A stretch of DNA of 5,295 nucleotides from Crocinitomicaceae bacterium. Its GTDB lineage: Bacteria; Bacteroidota; Bacteroidia; Flavobacteriales_D; Crocinitomicaceae. The stretch is from the NCBI GenBank assembly GCA_011522905.1, contig WTIB01000045.1:7090-12384 (forward strand), read 5' to 3'. Made by a program: the position numbers and the translations under genes. How positions within the stretch are numbered: position 1 is the stretch's first letter; each line of letters begins with the position of its first letter. Below, piece by piece: positions 1 through 5,295 of this stretch. Under the pieces are notes generated by a model, which was not told where the DNA came from, did no database searches, and saw only the letters and a program-made list of their open reading frames with translations.

Positions 1-939
1 ATTTGAATTTTTTGATATTATCGCATTCTCAATATATTCTGGACGAACTAGATCTTTTTCTTCTTCTTTAAAAATTGGATCATTTTCTAATTTCCAAACC
101 CTCATATAATCAATAACAAATTCATTTGGAAAAACAGTGTTTTTATCTGGCCCTGGAGAAAAAGGCCCCTTATTTTGAGCTACAGAAATATTGGCAATAA
201 GATTCATGCTGGTACCAAAATCCCCCAAATACTCTGCAATGGCCTCTCCATTTAGATAAAAAATCAATTTTCCTGGAGTCCATAATCCCGAGTAAACCAC
301 ATATTTATCAGTAATTTGCTCTGTGGCTTTAATCCATCCTCCCCAATTTTTTTTGAACCCAATCCAATTTCGAACCTTATCACAATTATCGGGGCAATGC
401 ACATCAACATGCACATGCTTTGATTTTTCACCTTTCATTTCCATGAAGTCTATTTCATCATTGGGATGACCTCCATAAAGCCAAAATCCTGGCCAAAATC
501 CTCTACCAGATGGTGCTTTAGCTCGACACTCAAAATAACCGTATTTAAATTGCTTCTTGCTCCAAAGTGCTGAAATCAAATGCTTCAGCTGAACCTCATT
601 ACCATTCCGAACTTCTACATTGAATTTTTCTATGGCTTTCTCATCCAACATCCATTTCGGAAATTTTCTCCATTCGCTTGTGGTATCAATCTTAAGCTTT
701 ACGAATCCATTAGAAGGCTCCACCATTTCTTTTGCAGCATAAATACCCACGTCAAGCGAAAGCCCTCCCCAAGGATAATTAGGGTGCCATAAATCCTCAT
801 TTATTTGATCGCCATTAAACTCATCACCAAAAAAATAACCCCATTTCATGATGGTATCATTTTGAACCTGCCACATTACGGGATTCATCTGTGCATAAAA
901 GCAATGTGAGAGAAGTATAAAAAGAAGTACTCTATACAT
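1..939 (-). CDS. Secreted glycoside hydrolase family 16 enzyme (3' end cut by window edge)
   Basis: 313 codons are visible without a stop; the C-terminus lies beyond the left edge. Residues 1-16 form a hydrophobic signal peptide (MYRVLLFILLSHCFYA), likely cut by signal peptidase I before Q17. The Cys at 13 has His before it, so it is not a lipobox. The GH16 domain spans about residues 33-284: an early GDEFNG stretch (38-43), the substrate-cleft strand around ALWSKKQFKYGYFE (124-137), and the catalytic E-x-D-x-x-E motif EIDFME at 162-167. By family knowledge E162 is the nucleophile and E167 the acid/base. The domain closes with the typical IDYMRVWK (276-283). GH16 enzymes are retaining endo-hydrolases of beta-1,3/1,4-linked glucans or galactans (laminarin, agar, carrageenan, porphyran); the substrate cannot be assigned here. 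After residue 285 a charged, acidic/basic tail begins, perhaps a linker to another domain. The ATG shares its A with the TAA stop of the upstream ALDH gene, with no Shine-Dalgarno, suggesting translational coupling. Confidence 0.9.
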   Translation of the reverse strand, partial: MYRVLLFILLSHCFYAQMNPVMWQVQNDTIMKWGYFFGDEFNGDQINEDLWHPNYPWGGLSLDVGIYAAKEMVEPSNGFVKLKIDTTSEWRKFPKWMLDEKAIEKFNVEVRNGNEVQLKHLISALWSKKQFKYGYFECRAKAPSGRGFWPGFWLYGGHPNDEIDFMEMKGEKSKHVHVDVHCPDNCDKVRNWIGFKKNWGGWIKATEQITDKYVVYSGLWTPGKLIFYLNGEAIAEYLGDFGTSMNLIANISVAQNKGPFSPGPDKNTVFPNEFVIDYMRVWKLENDPIFKEEEKDLVRPEYIENAIISKNSN

Positions 940-941
940 TA
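937..941 (-). promoter_or_regulatory. TAATG stop/start junction between ALDH and GH16 genes
   Basis: On the minus strand the ALDH stop TAA (941-939) and the GH16 start ATG (939-937) share one base. The bases before it are A/T only, with no purine-rich ribosome binding site. This arrangement is usually read as termination-reinitiation coupling, so GH16 probably has no promoter of its own immediately upstream. The overlap is seen directly; coupling is inferred. Confidence 0.6.
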
Positions 942-2381
942 TTGTTTTATAAATATATTTTTGGGTTCAGTAAAAAACTTAAGGGCTTCCCATCCGCCTT
1001 CACGTCCAACCCCAGAAGCCTTGATACCGCCAAAAGGCGTTCTTAGATCTCTAACCAACCATGAATTTACCCAAACAATTCCTGCTTGAACCTGGTCTGC
1101 AACGCGATGCGCTCTTTTTAGATTACTAGTCCAGATTGTAGCAGACAATCCATACTGGGTTGAATTGGCCATCATTAAAACCTCCTCCTCAGTATCAAAA
1201 GGCATTATCGTTACCACTGGTCCAAATATTTCTTCCTGATTTGTTCTGCAATCGTATTTCAATCCTTCTATTACGGTAGGCTGTATAAAATACCCCTCAT
1301 TATGCGGTGCTGGTAACACCTCCCTTTTGCCTCCACATAAGATTTGCCCCCCCTCTTCTTTTGCCAATTCAATATAGGAAAGTACTTTTTCCATATGTCC
1401 TTTGGAGACCACCGCTCCCTGTTTTGATTTAGGATCTGAAGGAGCCAGGTTTTTCATCCTGGAAACCTTTTCAACGAATGCTGTTTTAAATTTTTCATAA
1501 ATAGGTCTTTCTACAAAAATTCTAGACCCACATAAACATATTTGCCCTTGATTCGCAAAAGATGATCTTATTGTTGTACTCAGCATATCATCAAAATCAC
1601 AATCTGCAAAAATGATATTTGGATTTTTACCACCAAGTTCAAGAGAAAGTTTTTTAAACATCGGCCCTGCAGTTCTTGAAATATAGGCCCCTGTTTGCGT
1701 ACCTCCGGTGAATGAAATCGCCTTTATCGATGGATGCTTGACAATAGCATCTCCCGCAGATGGTCCTGTTCCATGAATGATATTGAGGACCCCCGGCGGT
1801 AATCCAATTTCCTGTGCTACTTCAGAAAGCAAGTACGCCGTATATGGAGTAACCTCAGAAGGTTTTGCTATCACACAATTCCCCGAGGCCAATGCCGGAG
1901 CAATCTTCCATGAAAACAAATACAGGGGTAGATTCCAGGGAGAAATACAACCCACCACACCAATAGGTTTTCTCGTGGTGTAATTGATTCCTTGGCCTTC
2001 CATGGCGTGAGACTCGGATGCAAAATGTATGATTGCCGTAGCAAAAAAGTGAAAGTTTGAAACAGCTCTTGGGATATCAACTTGAGCGGCCAAAGCAATC
2101 GGTTTCCCATTGTCCAGTGATTCAGCTTTCACAAATTCATCCATCCGCTTTTCTATCCCCTCCGAAAGCTTAATGATAAACTTGCTCCTTTTTTCAATAG
2201 ACATACCCGACCATTCCGGAAAAGCTTTATGTGCAGCTTCAACGGCTTCATCAATATCTGAAGCATCTGAATCCGGAATTAGAGAATATACTTTTCCCGT
2301 TGAAGGGTCTATGTTGTCAAAATATTTTCCGGATTTTGGTTCAACAAGGGCACCGTTAATATAGTTGGCTATTTTTTTCAT
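939..2381 (-). CDS. Aldehyde dehydrogenase, 2-aminomuconate/2-hydroxymuconate semialdehyde dehydrogenase type
   Basis: A full-length (480 aa) cytoplasmic NAD(P)-dependent aldehyde dehydrogenase. Visible landmarks are the oxyanion Asn in SPWNLPL (N150), the cofactor Lys in AKPSE (K173), the Rossmann turn FTGGTQTG (224-231), the general base Glu in LELGGKNP (E248), the nucleophile in GQICLCGSR (C282), and EEIFGPV (E384). The C-terminal stretch RDLRTPFGG (444-452) followed by SGVGREGG is characteristic of the ALDH8A1 / hydroxymuconic semialdehyde dehydrogenase branch (AmnC, DmpC/XylG-like), as is IPRAVSNFHFFA near residue 103. The expected reaction is oxidation of 2-aminomuconate or 2-hydroxymuconate 6-semialdehyde to the dicarboxylate, in the kynurenine (3-hydroxyanthranilate) or meta-cleavage route. 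Many Bacteroidota carry this enzyme for tryptophan breakdown, but no other gene of that route is in the window, so the substrate is inferred. The ATG at 2381 sits at the family's usual N-terminus; no clear Shine-Dalgarno precedes it. It is the first gene of a unit with the GH16 gene. Confidence 0.92.
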   Translation of the reverse strand: MKKIANYINGALVEPKSGKYFDNIDPSTGKVYSLIPDSDASDIDEAVEAAHKAFPEWSGMSIEKRSKFIIKLSEGIEKRMDEFVKAESLDNGKPIALAAQVDIPRAVSNFHFFATAIIHFASESHAMEGQGINYTTRKPIGVVGCISPWNLPLYLFSWKIAPALASGNCVIAKPSEVTPYTAYLLSEVAQEIGLPPGVLNIIHGTGPSAGDAIVKHPSIKAISFTGGTQTGAYISRTAGPMFKKLSLELGGKNPNIIFADCDFDDMLSTTIRSSFANQGQICLCGSRIFVERPIYEKFKTAFVEKVSRMKNLAPSDPKSKQGAVVSKGHMEKVLSYIELAKEEGGQILCGGKREVLPAPHNEGYFIQPTVIEGLKYDCRTNQEEIFGPVVTIMPFDTEEEVLMMANSTQYGLSATIWTSNLKRAHRVADQVQAGIVWVNSWLVRDLRTPFGGIKASGVGREGGWEALKFFTEPKNIFIKQ

Positions 2382-2484
2382 GCATCAATACAATTAAAGC
2401 AAATGTCATAAAAAAAACCGAAAGGGAAGAATGAAAAAGGTCATCACATTATTTCTAACTTCGTAAAACATGTAATTATATTCT
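2382..2484. promoter_or_regulatory. Divergent intergenic region, candidate promoters for ALDH (-) and MazG-like (+) genes
   Basis: This 103-bp A/T-rich gap separates two divergent start codons, so it should hold promoters for both directions. Bacteroidota sigma factors favour a -7 box TAnnTTTG with a TTG-type box about 20 bp upstream. On the plus strand TAACTTCG (2456-2463) matches 7 of 8 -7 positions or defined bases; on the minus strand GACATTTG (complement of 2400-2407) misses only the first T. Neither has a convincing -33 TTG at the right distance, so both are weak candidates. A purine-rich tract (about 2408-2440) fills the centre. I see no strong inverted repeat that would suggest an operator or terminator. 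Confidence 0.35.
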
Positions 2485-2817
2485 ATGGAAATCTCAAAGG
2501 CACAAAAGATTGTAGATGATTGGATTAAAAAATATGGTGTTCGATACTTTGATGAATTGACGAATACCGCTATTTTAATGGAGGAGGTTGGGGAACTGGC
2601 CAGAATAATGTCTAGACGATACGGAGAACAAAGTGAAAAAGAATCCGACAAAAACTTAAACCTAGCCGACGAAATTGCAGATATTTTATTTGTTCTCATT
2701 TGTATTTCAAACCAGACAGGAGTGGATCTTGAATCTGCGTTTAATAAAAACATGGAGAAAAAAACATCTCGAGACCAAACTAGGCATATTAATAATGAAA
2801 AGCTAAAGCGAGATTGA
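2485..2817 (+). CDS. MazG-like nucleotide pyrophosphohydrolase
   Basis: A short, all-alpha single-domain protein of 110 aa, the usual length for the small MazG-like/YpjD-type enzymes rather than two-domain MazG. The metal-binding signature EExxE...ExxD is intact: E33-E34-x-x-E37 in MEEVGELAR and E63-x-x-D66 in DEIADILF. The surrounding pattern GEQSEK, ADEIADILFVL and the late RDQTRH (96-101) also fit the family. Members hydrolyse NTPs or dNTPs to the monophosphate plus pyrophosphate, using Mg2+ bound by the acidic residues, usually as dimers or tetramers; the preferred nucleotide cannot be told. An in-frame stop at 2473-2475 means the ATG at 2485 is the first possible start. It leads a two-gene unit: its TGA stop overlaps the TTG start of the next gene. 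House-cleaning of abnormal nucleotides is the likely role; an alarmone-related role is possible but unsupported. Confidence 0.88.
   Translation: MEISKAQKIVDDWIKKYGVRYFDELTNTAILMEEVGELARIMSRRYGEQSEKESDKNLNLADEIADILFVLICISNQTGVDLESAFNKNMEKKTSRDQTRHINNEKLKRD
2814..2817 (+). promoter_or_regulatory. TTGA start/stop overlap deciding the TTG start of the helicase-like gene
   Basis: The MazG-like gene ends in TGA at 2815-2817, and the next frame opens with TTG at 2814-2816. In that frame a stop (TGA, 2796-2798) lies just upstream, and no ATG occurs before about residue 126, so TTG is the best start. A 4-base overlap of this type normally means coupled translation. The upstream AAAGCGAG (2805-2812) is purine-rich but is not a clear Shine-Dalgarno. 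Confidence 0.55.
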
Positions 2818-3359
2818 AAGAGGAATTCGACAAGGAAGTTAGAAAGTTATTTAGATCTGGTAAATCTATAGTGCTGAACGCCGATAGTAAAGAATCTTTT
2901 TCTTTGCTAAAGCAGTTGATTGTTGACGAAATACCGGAACCTCAGGAGGGCTCTCCAAGGGGTATAATTTTGTTTAAAGATGATCAAAATGCCAGAGATT
3001 TTAATGATTATATAGAGAGCGTATTTAAAGATTTAGATTTGACTGCTGACCTCATTGTTGAAAAAGGGCTACGCGTGAAGCAAAGAAATGATCTCTATTT
3101 TGGGACAGAGTTGATTATTGGAACACCTAAAAGACTATGTGAAATATATTATCAAAATGGATTCAACATCGGCGAGCTTAAATTTTTTATGGTGGTTGAC
3201 ATTAATAATATATTTCAAAAAGGACTCAAAGGTTTTGTAAGTCGGCTTACAGAAAGCCTTCCCAAATGCAAAAAATTAATCATTGAATCTAAAGGAAAAG
3301 AGGAGGCTGTCAAGTCCTATTATTCTGAATTTATTTTCCCATTCAAAAAGGTATCCTAA
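2814..3359 (+). CDS. Degenerate DEAD-box helicase N-terminal-domain-like protein
   Basis: 181 aa, about the size of a single RecA-like domain. The order of elements follows domain 1 of DEAD-box RNA helicases. GKSIVLNADSKESFSLL (16-32) sits where motif I (AxTGxGKT) should be, but the P-loop is lost. GIILFKDDQNARDF (50-63) corresponds to motif Ia (PTREL) and is also lost. IIGTPKRLCEI (101-111) is a good motif Ib (GTPGRL). FFMVVDINNIFQKG (124-137) aligns with VLDEADRMLDMGF, but DEAD has become DINN. KKLIIESKG (153-161) stands where motif III (SAT) is expected. With no Walker A lysine or Walker B acid, it should not hydrolyse ATP, and there is no second helicase domain. It may be an RNA-binding or scaffold remnant retained for another purpose; this is inference. 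It is coupled to the MazG-like gene by a 4-base overlap and starts with TTG. A full helicase broken by mutation is less likely, because the frame is open and the protein ends cleanly. Confidence 0.62.
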   Translation: MKEEFDKEVRKLFRSGKSIVLNADSKESFSLLKQLIVDEIPEPQEGSPRGIILFKDDQNARDFNDYIESVFKDLDLTADLIVEKGLRVKQRNDLYFGTELIIGTPKRLCEIYYQNGFNIGELKFFMVVDINNIFQKGLKGFVSRLTESLPKCKKLIIESKGKEEAVKSYYSEFIFPFKKVS

Positions 3360-3375
3360 AAATAACCTCGAACTA
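3357..3375. other. Convergent gene ends with 13-bp gap, no clear terminator
   Basis: The plus-strand stop TAA (3357-3359) and the minus-strand stop TAG (3375-3373) are 13 bp apart. The only inverted repeat here is AGGT/ACCT, four base pairs with a large loop and no T-run, which is too weak for an intrinsic terminator. Transcripts of the two units may overlap at their 3' ends. Confidence 0.5.
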
Positions 3376-4380
3376 AATTAAGTCAAAAGCACTCACGAAA
3401 ACAGGGGTTTTTGAACTGTATCGTTTTCTCTGGTTTCTTGTTACTACAGCTACTTTTTTCTCACCGAGAAGTCTATCTAAAATACCCCATCTTATTTGTT
3501 TCTTATGTCTTTTATATATCTCCTTATTTGGATCAATAAACCAAATGAGTGAATGGACATTGTAGATGCTCATTGCTCCGTCAAATAATTTTTCAATGTC
3601 TTTTGGTGCGTTATTTTTTGAATAAACAGCATCGGGAACAATAAAAAGGTGGTTTTGGGGATTGATGAGTTTATTCAAAATCGGCAGAAACGGTAGAACT
3701 TTCACCAAAAAAGATCCAAACCTTCCCGGTAAACTTAAGATACGCCAATGCACCTTTGTGAATTTAGCAAAAGCAATTAGGTTTCCCTGATTGTCATTTA
3801 AACCAATGTAATTGCCCTTTTTAATATGAGCTTCATAATAAAACTCATCCGACCCATATTCTTCTCTAATTGTATTTGAAATTGAATCCCAACTTTTAAT
3901 ATTTACGATATTTCTATCCTTTTTAGGATGGTTTCTACTATACGTTCTTGAAACAATATGTGAATACCGTTCAAAACCAAATCGCTCACTAAACAAACGG
4001 CTCCTATCATTTTCAAGATCTATATATGCGTATAAAGGATGGTTTGGTCTTTCCTTCTCAAGCTGATCAAATACCAGTGAAATTTGTTGCTCCAAATGTG
4101 TGCTTTTTGCTTTTTTAGCACTTTTTCTTTTGCTTTTACTCTGGAAAGAAACACTAAATGCAAAATACCTCAGGTAATAACCGATTTCACGAATACAAAA
4201 GGTAACATTTGCAATTACTCGCCCATTTCTATTTAATGAATACGATACAGGATTATCTGCTTCTTTTATGCGTTCTTTAGTATCAAGATGAATATATCGA
4301 GCGCCATTTGTGCCTAGCTCCGTGTTGGAGAGTAATTCTATTAATTCAGGTGAAATTTTATCTGATGAAACCAGATTCAT
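3373..4380 (-). CDS. GNAT-superfamily-like acyltransferase, probably two tandem domains
   Basis: 335 aa, cytoplasmic, with no signal peptide. Two halves can be seen. The first (about 1-145) ends in ENDRSRLFSERFGFERY (123-139), which closely matches the GNAT element N-x-R-(A/S)-x-x-x-(Y/F)-x-x-x-G-F-x. It is preceded by strand RYFAFSVSF (71-79). The acetyl-CoA loop (Q/R-x-x-G-x-G/A) that should follow this strand is replaced by a Lys/Ser-rich segment (81-94: SKSKRKSAKKAKST). The second half (about 155-320) repeats a similar layout: NLIAFAKFTK (200-209), a hydrophobic stretch (217-238), NHLFIVPDAVYS (243-254), and IWFIDPNKEIYKRHKK (279-294). I therefore call a double GNAT fold, with unknown substrate and uncertain catalytic ability. 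It lies 17 bp downstream of exbD on the same strand, after tandem stops TAA-TAG, so it is probably co-transcribed. Start ATG at 4380 has no visible Shine-Dalgarno. It could also be a FemAB-like or other acyl-CoA N-acyltransferase-fold protein. Confidence 0.6.
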   Translation of the reverse strand: MNLVSSDKISPELIELLSNTELGTNGARYIHLDTKERIKEADNPVSYSLNRNGRVIANVTFCIREIGYYLRYFAFSVSFQSKSKRKSAKKAKSTHLEQQISLVFDQLEKERPNHPLYAYIDLENDRSRLFSERFGFERYSHIVSRTYSRNHPKKDRNIVNIKSWDSISNTIREEYGSDEFYYEAHIKKGNYIGLNDNQGNLIAFAKFTKVHWRILSLPGRFGSFLVKVLPFLPILNKLINPQNHLFIVPDAVYSKNNAPKDIEKLFDGAMSIYNVHSLIWFIDPNKEIYKRHKKQIRWGILDRLLGEKKVAVVTRNQRKRYSSKTPVFVSAFDLI

Positions 4381-4397
4381 GTTGGAAGGGAAAGCTA

Positions 4398-4919
4398 TTA
4401 GTTTTCCACATTGATACTAATGTCCTTTACAGAATATGCTATTTTTAAGGCATCTACCGCTTGTAATTGTTTTCTTATATCAAATACAATACCTGCAGGA
4501 GCACCAATATCAGCTTTGACACATGTTATTACTGACTCAATAGGTGCTTTCATTCTAGCAGGCTTAGAAGCAAATTTGCTTTTTTTCCATTCTCCAACTT
4601 TATTGGCATCATATAAACCATCAGGAGTTGCCTGTACAACATTATCTAAAGAAAGCGCATATCCATACTCGAAGGCAGCCGCTCTACTCTTATTTCTAGG
4701 CTTTCCCAAGTATATGAAGTCTATTTCAGACCTTTGCTTATACGGAGTTAAATCTTCCGTGTCTGTTCCTTTTGGTGGCTCAAATTGAACTGTAGGATCA
4801 GTTTCTTTAGTCGTAGTAGCGACCATAAAAAAGAAAAGCAACATAAATACGATATCAGGCAACGAAGCTGTATTCATAGCCGGAGCTGACCTTTCATCTG
4901 CTTTTTTAAACTTAGACAT
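4398..4919 (-). CDS. exbD: Biopolymer transport protein ExbD (second copy of pair)
   Basis: 173 aa, ExbD/TolR family. It has a short cytoplasmic N-terminus (1-19), one membrane helix (about 21-36, DIVFMLLFFFMVAT), and a periplasmic domain to the C-terminus. The helix starts with the family's essential proton-carrying Asp, D22 in SLPDIVFML. The end VKADIGAPAGIVFDIRKQL to ALKIAYSVKD (134-166) matches the ExbD C-terminal fold, in which a helix and strand follow the conserved AD. With ExbB it forms the inner-membrane motor that uses the proton gradient to drive TonB. The periplasmic part has a long insertion (about 60-125, rich in K, R, S), common in the Bacteroidota second ExbD. The start lies 4 bp after the stop of the upstream exbD, indicating one transcript; exbB is expected further upstream, outside the window. 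The gene ends in tandem stops TAA-TAG. A TolR-like or gliding/secretion-associated role is an alternative. Confidence 0.92.
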   Translation of the reverse strand: MSKFKKADERSAPAMNTASLPDIVFMLLFFFMVATTTKETDPTVQFEPPKGTDTEDLTPYKQRSEIDFIYLGKPRNKSRAAAFEYGYALSLDNVVQATPDGLYDANKVGEWKKSKFASKPARMKAPIESVITCVKADIGAPAGIVFDIRKQLQAVDALKIAYSVKDISINVEN

Positions 4920-4923
4920 TGCT

Positions 4924-5295
4924 TTAGTTTTTCGGTTCTACTTCAATTATTTTTCCAGGGTACAATATGTTAATCAAATCAATCTTTGGTTTATCATCTG
5001 GATTCTCATCTGGATTTTGATTGTACCTAAATTTCATGTGAGTGTAAGATTCTCCAAACAGTTCCTTGCACTTTTTATTCTTTAATGTATTTAAAGCCTC
5101 CTCAATTTCATTATGAATCTGAGTATATATACCATACGTTGTCTCTTTCTGAACAACAATTTTAATATGAGCTTGCTTATCAATTTCTCGAAGCTCGGTA
5201 ATCCCTGTTTGAGCAATCAATAATTGAATTGCTTTTTCTTTTTTGAGCCACTCATCCTGAGCGGAGATCAAAAAAGTTACCAAATCAGCATCCCC
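4924..5295 (-). CDS. exbD: Biopolymer transport protein ExbD (first copy, 5' part outside window)
   Basis: Only the last 123 codons are present. The frame stays open to the right edge (GDADLVTFLI at its beginning), so the start, the membrane helix and its Asp are outside the window; a TTG at 5283 is internal, not the true start. The visible part is periplasmic. The segment IKIVVQKETTYGIYTQIHNEI, then a helix ending in ELFGESY, then LYPGKIIEVEPKN at the C-terminus matches the first ExbD of Bacteroidota, whose periplasmic domain ends in a helix, a (Y)P-x-K-I turn and EPKN. An acidic Asn/Asp/Pro-rich insertion (NQNPDENPDDKPKID) lies between helix and terminus. It would act with the next ExbD in one ExbB/ExbD proton-driven complex powering TonB-dependent uptake. 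The stop is 4 bp upstream of the second exbD. Confidence 0.85.
   Translation of the reverse strand, partial: GDADLVTFLISAQDEWLKKEKAIQLLIAQTGITELREIDKQAHIKIVVQKETTYGIYTQIHNEIEEALNTLKNKKCKELFGESYTHMKFRYNQNPDENPDDKPKIDLINILYPGKIIEVEPKN

Noticed and set aside
580..792. Open frame of 70 codons on the plus strand
   Set aside because: It is antisense to the GH16 gene, whose catalytic motif and signal peptide are clear; no domain in the translation.
1777..2364. Several open frames on both strands within the ALDH gene
   Set aside because: They overlap a complete ALDH with all catalytic residues and are by-products of its codon usage.
2470..2475. ATG immediately followed by TAA upstream of the MazG-like gene, in the same frame
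   Set aside because: A start-stop pair could be regulatory, but in such A/T-rich DNA it is readily expected by chance and has no ribosome binding site.
2406..2753. Open frame of 115 codons on the minus strand, antisense to the MazG-like gene
   Set aside because: It lies almost wholly over a gene with an intact family signature, and its translation shows no recognisable domain.
3348..3368. Possible terminator hairpin AGGT...ACCT between convergent genes
   Set aside because: Only four pairs with a long loop, and no T-run on either strand.
4411..4788. Open frame of 125 codons on the plus strand
   Set aside because: It is antisense to exbD, which has a convincing membrane helix and essential Asp.
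5281..5283. TTG as the start of the right-hand exbD gene
   Set aside because: The frame stays open to the window edge and the visible protein lacks the membrane helix, so the true start is outside.

Overview
The window looks like a piece of chromosome from a Bacteroidota bacterium, most likely a free-living, probably marine, member of the Flavobacteriia. The evidence is AT-rich DNA, starts without clear Shine-Dalgarno sequences, a tandem pair of ExbD proteins in the form typical of that phylum, a secreted GH16 glycoside hydrolase with a short flavobacterial-style signal peptide, and an aldehyde dehydrogenase of the 2-aminomuconate/2-hydroxymuconate semialdehyde type. Species and genus cannot be told from the sequence.

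Layout from left to right. (1) Positions 1-2381, minus strand: an aldehyde dehydrogenase (939-2381) followed directly by a GH16 enzyme (939-1, running off the left edge). Stop and start share one base in a TAATG junction, so the two are probably co-transcribed and translationally coupled. (2) Positions 2382-2484: a 103-bp divergent intergenic region, the only sizeable non-coding stretch, with weak promoter candidates on both strands. (3) Positions 2485-3359, plus strand: a small MazG-type nucleotide pyrophosphohydrolase overlapping by 4 bases (TTGA) a protein that looks like the first RecA-like domain of a DEAD-box helicase with its ATPase motifs eroded. (4) Positions 3373-5295, minus strand: exbD (partial, entering from the right edge), a second exbD, and a two-part GNAT-like protein, spaced 4 and 17 bp apart. 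Blocks 3 and 4 converge with only 13 bp between stop codons and no recognisable terminator.

Functionally this is mostly housekeeping and catabolic content. The ExbD pair belongs to a proton-driven inner-membrane motor energising TonB-dependent outer-membrane transport. The GH16 enzyme would cut a beta-linked polysaccharide outside the cytoplasm. The ALDH would oxidise a muconate-type semialdehyde in tryptophan/kynurenine or aromatic ring-cleavage catabolism. The MazG-like enzyme probably removes or turns over NTPs. No RNA gene, mobile element, repeat array or CRISPR was seen. Nothing clearly marks an undescribed defence or mobile system. The most unusual items are the degenerate DEAD-box-like protein coupled to the MazG-like gene, the GNAT-like protein without a normal acetyl-CoA loop next to exbD, and the tight ALDH-GH16 coupling.
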